Shown: one piece after another, positions 1 through 8,623 of the stretch | How the letters are laid out: each line of letters begins with the position of its first letter | How positions within the stretch are numbered: position 1 is the stretch's first letter | NCBI GenBank assembly: GCA_963772445.1 | Contig: CAVYXK010000018.1 | Coordinates: 62,001 to 126,000, forward strand | Origin: CAVYXK01 sp963772445 | GTDB lineage: Bacteria > Pseudomonadota > Alphaproteobacteria > Acetobacterales > Acetobacteraceae | Reading direction: 5' to 3' | DNA: 64,000 nt | Position numbers and translations under genes: made by a program | The notes under the pieces: model-generated | Database searches by the model: none | Told to the model about the DNA's origin: nothing | The model's input: only the letters and a program-made list of their open reading frames with translations

Positions 1-366
1 GTTCAAAATTAGATTCAAGTGGCGGGACGGAAGTTCCGCCTGGGAACGGACCACGGGTGGGCACTGATCGCAGACATGCCAACTCGCACGCAAGCGACAA
101 GTTTTGATGCAGATGCACGCGGATGCACACAGCGCAGCCGTTGGCCGCAACCAAAATGCGAGCGGCACATAGCGACGGCATAGCCCTGCGCTGTCGGGCA
201 CATTTCGACAAATCATTTCGTTTGTCTCTATCTGCGTGTATCGGCGCGCATCTTCTTGCATCTGCGTTTAGAATTTTTCTTTTGCGATGCTGCTGGCGCC
301 CAAAAATTTACCAATCATTATTTCTTCCCGGGAAGACTGCCTCGCGCCGCTTGCAGCGAATGTCGC
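1..366. other. Non-coding leader with dispersed-repeat sequence
   Basis: No supported gene. The stretch around 82-126 and the stretch around 228-270 are related as degenerate inverted copies of a GCAGATGCACGC-type repeat, a common intergenic repeat type. The 16-mer ACACAGCGCAGCCGTT at 127-142 recurs at 28630-28645 in another intergenic repeat. The region precedes the MBOAT gene; no clear promoter was identified. Confidence 0.5.
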
Positions 367-1832
367 ATGCTCTTCAATTCGCAGCCTTTCATCCTCGGTT
401 TCCTTCCGGTGGCGCTTGGTGGGTTCTTCCTGCTGAGGCGACTTGGCGGCGCGGCGTGGGCGTTGCGCTGGCTGGTGGCGGCGAGCCTCTTTTTCTATGG
501 CTGGTGGAATCCATCCTTCGTGCTGCTGCTGGCGGGATCAATCATTAGCAACTATCTCGTCGGACAGCGGATTTTCCGACTTGTGCGGGGTGGTTCTCGA
601 TGGACGGCCCGGATGTGGCTGATCGCAGGCCTGGCCGGCAATCTCGGGGTGCTGGGGTGGTTCAAGTATGCCGGTTTCGTGGCGAGCAACGTCGCGGCGG
701 TGCTCGATCTGCAGGTGCAGCCGCTGCATGTGTTTCTGCCGCTGGCGATCAGCTTCTTCACCTTCCAGCAGATCATGTTTCTGGTGGACAGCTTCCGTGA
801 TCAGCGGGCGGAGACCGGACTGCTGCCCTATGCCGCATTCGTTGCCTTCTTCCCGCATCTGATCGCCGGGCCGATCGTGCGGCCGCGGGAGATACTGCCG
901 CAGCTCACTGACCCCGGTGTCGCAGTGCCGCGGTCGCAGAACCTTTCGGACGGGCTGACGATCTTCTTGCTTGGGCTGGCGAAGAAACTAGTGCTCGCCG
1001 ACATGTTCGCTCGCTTCAGCGATGTCGGGTTCAGCGCCGCGGCGCACGGCGCCTCGCTGACGTTCTTCGAGGCGTGGTATGCGGCGCTGGCTTATGCGCT
1101 GCAGATCTATTTCGACTTCTCCGGCTATTCCGATATGGCAATCGGACTGGCACGCGTGCTGAACGTGCGGTTCCCATTGAATTTCAACAGCCCGTACCAG
1201 GCGTGCAGCATCACCGATTTCTGGCGCCGTTGGCACATTACGCTGAGCAGTTTCCTGCGCGACTATCTGTACATCCCCCTGGGCGGCAATCGCCGGGGCG
1301 AGGTAACCTGATGCTGACCATGCTGCTCGGCGGGCTGTGGCACGGGGCGGCGTGGAGCTTTGTGCTCTGGGGCGGGCTGCACGGGGCGTTCCTGGTACTG
1401 CATGGGGTGTGGCGGCGAACGGGGCTGGCGTTGCCTCGGGTGCCGGCGCAGGTCCTGACGCTTGCGGCAGTGGTCGTGGCGTGGGTGCCGTTCCGGGCGG
1501 AGGGGCTTCCCGCTGCCGGCGTCATGCTGCGCGGCATGGCCGGGCTGAACGGCATCGCATTGCCGCGCATGGTGGTGGACTGGCTGCCGCCACTTGCGTT
1601 GATCGCGCGGCCGGTGCCGGTGCTCGAGCATCTCGGCAATGCACGTACGCTGAGCTTTCCGGAAGTATCGGCCTGCCTGCTGTTGGGCTGGGTGATCGTA
1701 CTGGCGCTGCCGCATGTGCACGAACTGTCCGAGCGGGCGCGAAGCTGGGCGCTGACCGGCGGGTTCGCGTTCACCGTGCAGGCGCTGTTCTTCGCGCCGA
1801 ACGTGACGCCGTTTCTGTATTTTCGGTTCTGA
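367..1832 (+). pseudogene. MBOAT-family O-acyltransferase (AlgI-like), frameshifted
   Basis: Membrane-bound O-acyltransferase of the AlgI/DltB/PatA type, which moves acyl groups onto extracytoplasmic glycans or other acceptors. The start MLFNSQPFILGFLP is typical of the family, so ATG 367 is preferred over an upstream ATG at 256. Several hydrophobic segments follow. The hallmark FWRRWHITLS and YLYIPLGGNRRG motifs lie near residues 285-310, and the conserved-His block GGLWHGAAW comes just after. The frame breaks at about 1300-1311. The first frame ends GGNRRGEV and stops; the second resumes at NLMLTMLLGGLWHGA and runs to 1832. The residues that normally join these (RTY-like) are absent, which suggests loss of about 13 nt rather than a one-base slip. 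The stop overlaps the next start (TGATG). Confidence 0.85.
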
Positions 1833-2806
1833 TGAAGCGGCTGGTCGCGGCCTGCCTTGTCTCGCTGGCGCTATACGCGACGTTGTTCGGTGGTGTGCTC
1901 GATCGACCGCTGTCGCTTGGTTTCCTGCGCGAGGAGATCGGCGCGAAGCTGGCCCGGGGTGCCGCGATCGGCGGTCCGAAGCTGGCGATCCTGGCGGGCT
2001 CCAACGGCCCCTATTCGCACCGCTGCGAGGTGATCGAGCCAATCGTCCGCATGCCTTGTGTCAATGCGGGCGTGGCGGTGGGTATCGGGCTCGATTACTT
2101 GTTCGCGCGCTGGCGGACGCTGCTGCATCTGGGCGATGTCGTCTATTTACCGATGGAGGAGGCGCAGTACGTCCGCTCGCGGGCGGCGAATGCGCTTGGC
2201 CCGGACGCCGCTATCATGTTCCGCCACGACTGGCGCACGCTGGCGGCGCTGCCGCCCGACCGCTGGGCCGGGGCATTCTTTTCGTCCGATCTGTCAGACG
2301 CGGTGATGGCGGTGCTGGAGGAAGTGCTTGCCGCCACCGGCTTTCGGGACCCGCGCGCCGCGGTCACCGGCAGCACCAACCGATGGGGCGATCACGTGGG
2401 CCACACCCTGGCGTTGGCGGCGGTCAGCCGCGCCGTGCTTGCCGATGTGAACCCGGTGCATGCGACTGCCGAAGCGGTCCGGGAGGGCTACGGCACGAAG
2501 CTGGTTGCTGCCTTTGTGCGTTGGGCGACGGCGCGCGATATCCGGGTGATCGGCGGGCTGCCAACAGAGTTCGTCGATGCGCCGATGCCGGACGCAACGC
2601 TGGCGGCGATCCGTAGGGTCTATCTAAGCAATGGCGGCGGATTTCTGGAGCTGGCGAACCACAGCCTTTATCCACGCGTCGATTTCTTCGACACGCCGGA
2701 TCATCTGAGCGAGCCGTTCCAGATCCTGCATTCGCGCGCGGTGGGCGCCGCGCTTGAGGGCATGCTCGGTGCGCCGGCGGAGCCGATGACCGCGGCTGCG
2801 CGGTAG
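1832..2806 (+). CDS. SGNH/GDSL-like protein paired with MBOAT gene
   Basis: A 324-residue protein with an N-terminal hydrophobic helix (about residues 4-22), so likely membrane-anchored with its bulk in the periplasm. I see a GSN..SH block at residues 56-63 (GDS-like nucleophile region), VNAGVAVG near 78-84, and a C-terminal DTPDHLSE that resembles the catalytic DxxH of SGNH esterases. These suggest an AlgX/DltD-like partner that works with the MBOAT protein. That role is inferred from motifs and from the one-base overlap with the upstream gene. The start ATG 1832 is set by this TGATG coupling. If the upstream gene is really broken, the pair is probably non-functional. Confidence 0.65.
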   Translation: MKRLVAACLVSLALYATLFGGVLDRPLSLGFLREEIGAKLARGAAIGGPKLAILAGSNGPYSHRCEVIEPIVRMPCVNAGVAVGIGLDYLFARWRTLLHLGDVVYLPMEEAQYVRSRAANALGPDAAIMFRHDWRTLAALPPDRWAGAFFSSDLSDAVMAVLEEVLAATGFRDPRAAVTGSTNRWGDHVGHTLALAAVSRAVLADVNPVHATAEAVREGYGTKLVAAFVRWATARDIRVIGGLPTEFVDAPMPDATLAAIRRVYLSNGGGFLELANHSLYPRVDFFDTPDHLSEPFQILHSRAVGAALEGMLGAPAEPMTAAAR

Positions 2807-2994
2807 GACGCCGCTTGCCGATCCGATCAAGAACAGGAAATGGATGAGAACCCGGAAGAATGAGTTCCGCGGCCACTCGTCTGGCGGCGAGCGCTATGCC
2901 GAGTACCTCTCGCCGACCGCTACTCTTCGCCCCGCCCGAGCGCCAGAGCGGAACGGTACGGCTGGAAAAGGCGGTGGCGGCCTACGGCGCGGCG

Positions 2995-3420
2995 CTAGCA
3001 TTTCGGCAAAGCTCGAAGGTCGAGGACACGGGCCTCCCACTCGGTTCCTCCGATGCGCTGCAGTAGCGTCCGATCGGCCGTGACAAGCCTGGCATCGCGC
3101 TCTTCCGATAGCACCAAGTAGAAGCAGTCATAGGCCGGATGATCGAGCGCGCGGGAGAGTTCCGCGACGCGCCTGGCGAGGGGAGCCATGGGCACAAGCT
3201 CATCGAACACCGCGGCAAGGCGAGACGCCGCGTGATCCTGTTGCTCGGGCAGCATCGCACCCGCCCGCACGGCCTTCCATGCGGCATTGCACACTTCGGC
3301 GACGATCAGATCGGGTGCAATCAACAAATCGGGCTGCATGAGCAGCGCGGCTGCATGCGGCGAACCATCTTCCTCGAGAAACCATTTGAGGGCGACGCTC
3401 GCATCGACCACGAGCGTCAT
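2995..3420 (-). CDS. vapC: VapC-type PIN-domain ribonuclease toxin
   Basis: A 141-residue PIN-domain protein. Acidic metal-binding residues are visible at D6 (VVDASVALKWF), E42 (VAEVCNA), D98 (AYDCFYLVLS) and D116 (VTADRTLL), the set expected for an active VapC RNase. ATG 3420 is chosen because it overlaps the stop of the antitoxin gene (ATGA), giving translational coupling; an in-frame upstream start at 3432 lies inside the antitoxin gene. The family cleaves tRNA or rRNA when the antitoxin is degraded. The specific target here is unknown. Confidence 0.9.
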   Translation of the reverse strand: MTLVVDASVALKWFLEEDGSPHAAALLMQPDLLIAPDLIVAEVCNAAWKAVRAGAMLPEQQDHAASRLAAVFDELVPMAPLARRVAELSRALDHPAYDCFYLVLSEERDARLVTADRTLLQRIGGTEWEARVLDLRALPKC

Positions 3421-3650
3421 CGCTCGTCCCAACTCTCCCGAACAAGATCCTCTGCCAGCCGCCGTCGCGTTCTGGGCGTTTTCGCACGGACCGCTGCGAG
3501 CTCATCCGCCAGCTCGGCACGAGGGTGGCCGGCTGCCCGGGTGAGCAGGTCGCGTAACTCCGCCTCGAGCGAGAGGCCCCGGGCGGATGCTCGCGACTTA
3601 AGCGCCTGGATAACCGCGTCATCGAGATTGCGGACCAGAAGCTGGCCCAT
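3417..3650 (-). CDS. vapB: FitA/VapB-type ribbon-helix-helix antitoxin
   Basis: A 77-residue antitoxin. Its N-terminus, MGQLLVRNLDDAVIQALKSR, is the FitA-like ribbon-helix-helix DNA-binding region, followed by ARGLSLEAELRDLL. The C-terminal part is charged and would wrap the toxin. ATG 3650 has GGAGG seven bases upstream; another ATG six bases earlier sits too close to that site. Antitoxin precedes toxin and the two overlap by four bases, the standard autoregulated arrangement. The promoter would lie in the 87-bp gap shared with divergent pdxY. Confidence 0.9.
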   Translation of the reverse strand: MGQLLVRNLDDAVIQALKSRASARGLSLEAELRDLLTRAAGHPRAELADELAAVRAKTPRTRRRLAEDLVRESWDER

Positions 3651-3737
3651 AGTCATTCCTCCAGGGTTGCTAACATGCATGATAGCACATAGACTACTCA
3701 TCGGCAAAGCCAAGTCTCGGCCACGGACCGAAACCGC

Positions 3738-4598
3738 ATGAACATTCTCTCCATCCAGTCCTGGGTCGCCTACGGCCATGTCGGCAATGCCAGCGCCGTG
3801 TTCCCGTTGCAGCGGCTTGGTGCCGAGGTCTGGGCGATCAACACCGTGCAGTTCTCCAACCATACCGGCTACGGCCACTGGACCGGCCAAGTGTTCACCG
3901 GCGAGGCGGTGCGCGAGTTGGTCGATGGCGTCGAAGCACGCGGCGCGCTCCAGCGCTGCGACGCGGTGCTGTCCGGCTATCTGGGCGACCGCGCGATCGG
4001 TGAGGCAATCCTGGATGCTGTCGCGCGCGTGCGCGGCGTGAACTCGCGGGCGCTCTACTGCTGCGATCCGGTCATCGGCGATGACCGCGACGGCGTCTAT
4101 GTCCGCCCGGGGATCGCGGATTTTCTTCGCGAGAATGCTCTGCCCACGGCCGATATCGCCACACCGAACCGGTTCGAGCTGGAGATGCTGACCGGGCTGT
4201 CCTGCGCCAGCCTGGATGGCGCCAAGAAAGCAGCAGCGACCCTGATGGGGCAGCTCCGCGCCGATGGGCCGCGCAGCGTCTTGCTGACCAGTCTGCATAC
4301 CGAGGCCACACCCGCCGACAGCATCGATATGCTGGCGGCCGACCCGGACGGTTTCCACCTGCTTCGCACCCCGGCCCTGCCGCTGGACCTGAATGGTGCC
4401 GGCGACGCGATCGCGGCGCTGTTCCTGTACCACCTGCTCCGCACTGGCAGCGCGGCGGCGGCGCTGGAGGCGGCCGGGTCGTCAATCCATGGCGTGCTGC
4501 GCCGCACCGCCGAGGCCGGGGCCAACGAATTGCTGACGGTTGACGCGCAGGAAGAGTTCGTCGCTCCGAGCCAGATTTTCCGCGCCGTTCCGTGCTAG
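3738..4598 (+). CDS. pdxY: Pyridoxal kinase PdxY
   Basis: A 286-residue ribokinase-superfamily protein that phosphorylates pyridoxal in the cytoplasm for vitamin B6 salvage. The N-terminus MNILSIQSWVAYGHVGN is characteristic of PdxY/PdxK. QFSNHTGYGHWTG forms part of the substrate site, and LDLNGAGDAIAALF near residue 222 carries the GxGD anion hole and catalytic aspartate. Length matches the family. It is transcribed away from vapBC and is followed 63 bp later by an Lrp-type regulator on the same strand. Confidence 0.95.
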   Translation: MNILSIQSWVAYGHVGNASAVFPLQRLGAEVWAINTVQFSNHTGYGHWTGQVFTGEAVRELVDGVEARGALQRCDAVLSGYLGDRAIGEAILDAVARVRGVNSRALYCCDPVIGDDRDGVYVRPGIADFLRENALPTADIATPNRFELEMLTGLSCASLDGAKKAAATLMGQLRADGPRSVLLTSLHTEATPADSIDMLAADPDGFHLLRTPALPLDLNGAGDAIAALFLYHLLRTGSAAAALEAAGSSIHGVLRRTAEAGANELLTVDAQEEFVAPSQIFRAVPC

Positions 4599-4661
4599 GG
4601 GAGTAGGATTTTTCCTGCAACCCGGCTAGGAGAGGCGAAGAACGGCGCAAGGACGCCCTGA

Positions 4662-5126
4662 ATGCCTGCCGAAAAAGAGATGGATCGGCTCGACCGCCAG
4701 ATTTTGCGGCTGCTCGCCGCCAACGCCTCGTTGTCGCTCGCCGAGATCGCCGAGCGCGTCGGGCTGACCCCAACTCCATGCTGGAAGCGCATTCGCCGGA
4801 TGGAGCAGGCGGGCATTATCGTCGGTCGGGTCGCCGTGCTCGACCCGGCCAAGGTCGGACTGCCGGTGTCGGCCTTCGTGGCGGTGGAGACCGCTGATCA
4901 TTCGAGCGGCTGGCTGCAGCACTTCGCCCAGGTGGTGGCGGGGATGAGCGAGATCGTCGAGGCCTGGCGGATGAGCGGCGATGTCGATTACCTGCTGCAT
5001 GTGGTCGTGCCCGATATCGCCGCCTATGACGAGTTCTATCGGCGGCTGATCGCCGCGGTGCCGCTGCGCAACGTGACCAGCCGCTTCGCGATGGAACGGA
5101 TGAAGGCGGCGCCGCTGCCAGTGTGA
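4662..5126 (+). CDS. Lrp/AsnC-family transcriptional regulator
   Basis: A 154-residue regulator. An N-terminal winged helix-turn-helix (about residues 5-55, LSLAEIAERVGLTPTPCWKRIRRME) is followed by the alpha/beta RAM ligand-binding domain (VAVLDPAKVGLPVSAFVAVE, then VDYLLHVVVPDIAAYDEFYRRL). Family members sense amino acids or related metabolites. AAGGACG lies a few bases before ATG 4662. It could be transcribed with pdxY, but no operator was identified and the ligand is unknown. Confidence 0.93.
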   Translation: MPAEKEMDRLDRQILRLLAANASLSLAEIAERVGLTPTPCWKRIRRMEQAGIIVGRVAVLDPAKVGLPVSAFVAVETADHSSGWLQHFAQVVAGMSEIVEAWRMSGDVDYLLHVVVPDIAAYDEFYRRLIAAVPLRNVTSRFAMERMKAAPLPV

Positions 5127-5135
5127 TCGCGCCGA

Positions 5136-5378
5136 TCATGGCAGACTGGTAGTTGCGCTGCTTCGATGCTCGAGGCGCAGCCGCATCAATCTGCGGCCCG
5201 TCTCCTCGAAGCCGGCCGCGCGCTAGAGGCCTGTGGCGCGGTCGTTGTCGATCTCGACTTCGAGATGCAGCGTCTTGATGCCAAGTTGCTCTGCCTGGGA
5301 GCAGGTAAAATCAAGCAGGTGCCGGCCCCATCCGCGCCCGCGTGCCTCGGGAACCAGGGGTTACCACACGATCTGTTC
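5136..5378 (-). pseudogene. GNAT N-acetyltransferase relic
   Basis: Reading the minus strand gives LVPEARGRGWGRHLLDF, the motif A acetyl-CoA loop of GNAT enzymes. It continues as LGIKTLHLEVEIDNDRATGL, an in-frame TAG, then RAAGFEETGRRLM and a final TGA at 5136-5138. The family normally has LYRAAGF at the stop position, so a Tyr codon appears to have become TAG. A second stop (TAA) lies just before PLVPEARG, and the N-terminal half of the enzyme is missing. This is a clear non-functional remnant. Just beyond its broken end sits a short AT-rich repeat of ACGCTAACT-type units (5390-5412). Confidence 0.75.
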
Positions 5379-5443
5379 AAAACTACACGCTAACTACGCT
5401 AACTATATAACTAATGTGGTCGCCGGCACCGGCGGCCGTTGAG

Positions 5444-6154
5444 CTACCGCCCCCCATCGAGCTCGAAGCGCACTCTCAGCGGCATGTCGGCCGCGATTGG
5501 TGCCCCATCCTGCAGTGCCGGCAGGAAATGCCACGTCTCCACTGCCTGCCGCGCAGCCCGGTCGAGCAGCGGAAACCCGGAGCTCTCCATCACTTCGACC
5601 CCCATGGGCAGCCCGGCCGGGGAGACGTGGATCAGCAGCGTCACCGCGCCTTGCTGGCCATTCGCGAGAGCTTCGGCGGGATACACCGGCGGTCGGTTGC
5701 GATACCGTGCATCGGCTTGCGCCGGTATCACGTTATTGCCGCGGGCGACCACGTTGCTCGGGCTATTGGTGCCGCCGAGATTGAGGCGAGGCCCCTGCGG
5801 CGCTGTGGGCATCGCAGGCGGAGCCGCCTGCCGGGCAGGTGGTGCCGCGGTCGGCGGCGGCAGTGCCTCGGTGTCGGGGGCATCCGGTGGCGGGGCAGGC
5901 ATCGGCTCCTGCATCCGAGGCGCCTGGATTGAGCGCGCCACTGCCTCGGCCGGTGGAGCGCGTGCCGGGGCGGGCGGGGTAGGCGGTGTGGGGCTGGATG
6001 GCGGGCCGGCACCAGCCTTCTCCAGCATCACCAGCTCGACTTTCACGCCCTGATCCGCGATATCCCGACTTGCCGACTTGCCCCCCATCCAGAGTCCCAG
6101 TCCGCCTAGCAGCAACACATGCAACGCCAACGATGCGGATGCAGCGCGCAGCAT
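5444..6154 (-). CDS. tonB: TonB-family energy transducer
   Basis: A 236-residue protein with the three TonB parts. An N-terminal transmembrane anchor (SLALHVLLLGGLGLWMGG) comes first, then a long proline-rich spacer (about residues 50-115), then a C-terminal TonB domain containing YPAEALANGQQGAVTLLIHV and GFPLLDRAARQAVETWHF. With ExbBD it passes proton-motive energy to outer-membrane receptors. It is the last gene of the uptake unit and shares one base with the ATPase gene end. The receptor and exbBD are not in this window. Confidence 0.9.
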   Translation of the reverse strand: MLRAASASLALHVLLLGGLGLWMGGKSASRDIADQGVKVELVMLEKAGAGPPSSPTPPTPPAPARAPPAEAVARSIQAPRMQEPMPAPPPDAPDTEALPPPTAAPPARQAAPPAMPTAPQGPRLNLGGTNSPSNVVARGNNVIPAQADARYRNRPPVYPAEALANGQQGAVTLLIHVSPAGLPMGVEVMESSGFPLLDRAARQAVETWHFLPALQDGAPIAADMPLRVRFELDGGR

Positions 6155-6834
6155 CAGGCGGGCGGCAGCAGCCGCGGCTCGGGATCGAACCCGTAGGGGA
6201 GCCCGAAGGCAGACGCCGCTGCTGGCAACGCCTCGCTGGAGGGAAGATCCGCCGTGATCCGGCCGCCCGCCAGTATCACCACGCGATGCGCGTACCGCAG
6301 CGCGAAGTCGATCGCATGCAGCACCACCACGACGCAGCGCCCGGACTCGGCGGTCTCGCGCAGCAGGCGCATGACCGCATGGGCAGCGGCGGGATCGAGG
6401 TCGGCGGTCGGCTCGTCCAGCAGGAACACCTCGGGCTCCGTGGCAAAGGCGCGGGCCAGCATGGCGCGGCGGGCTTCCCCACCTGACACACGGTCAATCC
6501 GGGCGGCGCGCAGGTGCAGGATGCCGCAAACTTCCATCGCATTGGTTACCGGCGCCACTGCGGCGTCCCGATGCGGGATGCGCCCGAGCGCCGCGACCTG
6601 CTCCACGGTGAGGCCCCAGGTGCAGCGCGCGCCCTGCGGCAGATACACGACCCGCCTACGGTCTCGCGCCGGCGTGTCCGGCAGCAGCCCGGCCAATGCA
6701 CGCAGCAGAGTCGATTTGCCCGCCCCGTTCGGGCCGCACATGGCGACCATTTCGCCTGACTGCGCGGCGAAGCGAATGTCACGTAACACTGCACGACCGC
6801 CGAGGGCTACGCTGGCGCGCTCAAGTCCGATCAT
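6154..6834 (-). CDS. ABC transporter ATP-binding protein (FecE/BtuD type)
   Basis: A 226-residue ATPase. Walker A is GPNGAGKST (about residues 34-42), the signature is VSGGEARRAMLARAF, Walker B plus D-loop is VFLLDEPTADLDP, and the switch histidine sits in VVVLHAID. It would energise import of a TonB-delivered iron complex or corrinoid at the inner membrane. Its start overlaps the permease stop by four bases (ATGA), showing tight coupling in the order permease, ATPase, tonB. Confidence 0.93.
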   Translation of the reverse strand: MIGLERASVALGGRAVLRDIRFAAQSGEMVAMCGPNGAGKSTLLRALAGLLPDTPARDRRRVVYLPQGARCTWGLTVEQVAALGRIPHRDAAVAPVTNAMEVCGILHLRAARIDRVSGGEARRAMLARAFATEPEVFLLDEPTADLDPAAAHAVMRLLRETAESGRCVVVVLHAIDFALRYAHRVVILAGGRITADLPSSEALPAAASAFGLPYGFDPEPRLLPPA

Positions 6835-7865
6835 GGCACCGCGCGACGAGCGATCGCCACCAGGAAGGGCGCCCCCAGCAAGGCCGTCAGCACGCCGAGC
6901 GGCAGCGGACCGGAAAGCGGGAGCACGAACGCCGACAGCCGCACCAGCAGGTCGGCAGCCAGCAACAGGGCCGCTCCGGCCATTGCGGACGGCACGAGCA
7001 GCGCACCGGGCCGCTCGCCGACCAACGGGCGGAGCAGGTTCGGGACCACCAGCCCGACGAAGCCAATACCACCCGCCACGGCTGCCGCCGCCCCGGCCGC
7101 CAGGGCGGTCCCCAACGCCGCCAGTCGCAACGCTCGCCCGACCGGCACGCCGAGGCTCGCCGCGGTGTCCTCGCCGAGACTCAACGCATCGAGCCCGCGG
7201 CCGAGACGAAGCAGCACCGCCGCCCCAAGCAGGATGGGCGGCGCCGCCAAGCCAACATGCAGCATTGTGCGGTCCTGCAATCCGCCGAGCAGCCAGAACG
7301 TGATCTCGGCCAGGGCAAAGGGGTTTGGTGCCAGCGCCAAGGCCAGGGCCAGCAATGCGGCGGAGATGGCGGAAACGGCGATGCCGGCCAGGATCACCGA
7401 GGGGCCGGATGGCGCGCGACCGGCAAAGCTCAGCAGGAAGACGGCGCCTAGCCCCGCGCCGGCCAAACCTCCGAGTGGCAGCGCCGGGGCGAAGTGCGCC
7501 GCCAACCCCCAGTAGAACACCACCACCGCGCCGAGCCCTGCCATGCCGGTGATGCCGAGCAATCCCGGATCAGCCAGTCGATTGCGCAACGCACCCTGCA
7601 GCGCGGCCCCGGACAGGCCAAGGCCGCCGCCGATCAGTACCGCCAGCAGAGTGCGCGGCAGTCGGATGTCGAGCATGATCAGGCCCGGTGCCCAGCCGAT
7701 GAAGCCGTCGCCTATCAGGACGGAGAGCAGAAACACGACAAGCGTCGCAGTAGCCAGGTAGCGATCAATCGCCGACCGCCGTCCCCGATCCCCGAGCTTG
7801 CGGCCCGTCCCCCTCCCCCCGTCCCCCTCCCGCAAGGGGAGGGGGAGTTGTGGGGCCAAGCTCAC
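6831..7865 (-). CDS. FecCD-family ABC transporter permease
   Basis: A 344-residue multi-pass inner-membrane permease with family motifs LDIRLPRTLLAVLIGGGLGLSGAALQGALRNRLADPGLLGITG and GGIGFVGLVVPNLLRPLVG. It would import the substrate of the adjacent binding protein. Oddity: the first 20 or so residues (LPLPLREGDGGRGTGRK) are encoded by a G/C-run repeat seen elsewhere between genes, so a repeat seems to have extended or landed in the 5' end. The native start may lie after it. The called start overlaps the binding-protein stop by four bases. Confidence 0.9.
   Translation of the reverse strand: MSLAPQLPLPLREGDGGRGTGRKLGDRGRRSAIDRYLATATLVVFLLSVLIGDGFIGWAPGLIMLDIRLPRTLLAVLIGGGLGLSGAALQGALRNRLADPGLLGITGMAGLGAVVVFYWGLAAHFAPALPLGGLAGAGLGAVFLLSFAGRAPSGPSVILAGIAVSAISAALLALALALAPNPFALAEITFWLLGGLQDRTMLHVGLAAPPILLGAAVLLRLGRGLDALSLGEDTAASLGVPVGRALRLAALGTALAAGAAAAVAGGIGFVGLVVPNLLRPLVGERPGALLVPSAMAGAALLLAADLLVRLSAFVLPLSGPLPLGVLTALLGAPFLVAIARRAVP
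7806..7852. repeat. Palindromic CCCCTCCC/GGGAGGGG repeat in permease 5' end
   Basis: CCCCCTCCCGCAAGGGGAGGGGG forms a hairpin with a short loop, read here in two blocks of fewer than 20 bases. It is preceded by two more CCCCCTCC runs. A near-identical unit lies at 9528-9560. It encodes the atypical N-terminus of the permease. Confidence 0.7.
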
Positions 7866-8623
7866 CGCGCCAAAATCGAGGCTGCCTGGGCAGTGAACGG
7901 CCCGGCGCAGAGGGTTAGCGCCGGCGGCAGCGCCCGTTGCCGGATCTTGGCCAAAACGGGATCATCGAAAATCCTGGTGGCCAGCGATGGAAAATCCGGC
8001 GCCTCGGGCACGACCAGAAGATCAGGGGGATCCCGCAGCAGAGCCTCCCGCCCAAGCCGCAGACCATTCCCCACATTGGTCAGGCCGGCGGCCTCGATCA
8101 CCGCGTCCATCAGCGTGCCCGGCCCCGACGTATAACCGCGCGGCTCCCAGGCAATTGCCGTCCGTCGTCTCGCCGGATGCAGCAGGGAAGCAAGCCGCGC
8201 GTCCATCACCGCAATCAGTGCATCACCCCGCTCCGGCACTCCGAGTGCGGCGGCCATGCGTCTGGTCTCGGCGCGGATGCCGGCAAAATCATCCGGTAGC
8301 CCCACGCGCAGCACCCTCAGGCCCAAGGCTGCCAGCACGGCGACGGTCGTCTGCGCCCCGAACGGGGCCGCCAACACCAGGTCCGGATGCACGCGCAGCA
8401 CTGCCTCGGCCGACGGACGCACCACCGGCAGCCCGACTGCTTGGCGGGCAACAAACGACAGGGCAGGATCGCGGGCGAGCGGAGTCAGCCCTGCCACCTT
8501 TTCCGGCGCGAGCAGAACCAGCATCTGGTCGGTGCAGAGATTGAGCGATACCACCCGCTCGACCGCGCACCACGCGGTTGTCGGAACGCTGAGTAGTAGC
8601 AGCGCGAGCAACGCGCGGATCAC
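7862..8623 (-). CDS. ABC transporter periplasmic substrate-binding protein (BtuF/FecB type)
   Basis: A 253-residue protein with a signal peptide (MIRALLALLLLSVPTTAWCA). The mature part has VERVVSLNLCTDQMLVLLAP and VAGLTPLARDP near the N-terminus and VHPDLVLAAPFGAQTT further on, typical of class III (helical-backbone) binding proteins for cobalamin, haem or ferric siderophores. The start is GTG at 8623, overlapping the CDF stop (GTGA). The ligand cannot be read from sequence. Neither a cobalamin riboswitch nor a Fur box was recognised upstream. Confidence 0.88.
   Translation of the reverse strand: MIRALLALLLLSVPTTAWCAVERVVSLNLCTDQMLVLLAPEKVAGLTPLARDPALSFVARQAVGLPVVRPSAEAVLRVHPDLVLAAPFGAQTTVAVLAALGLRVLRVGLPDDFAGIRAETRRMAAALGVPERGDALIAVMDARLASLLHPARRRTAIAWEPRGYTSGPGTLMDAVIEAAGLTNVGNGLRLGREALLRDPPDLLVVPEAPDFPSLATRIFDDPVLAKIRQRALPPALTLCAGPFTAQAASILAR

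Noticed and set aside
256..366. Upstream start for the MBOAT gene
   Set aside because: The extra 37 residues lack family similarity; the family start MLFN is at 367.
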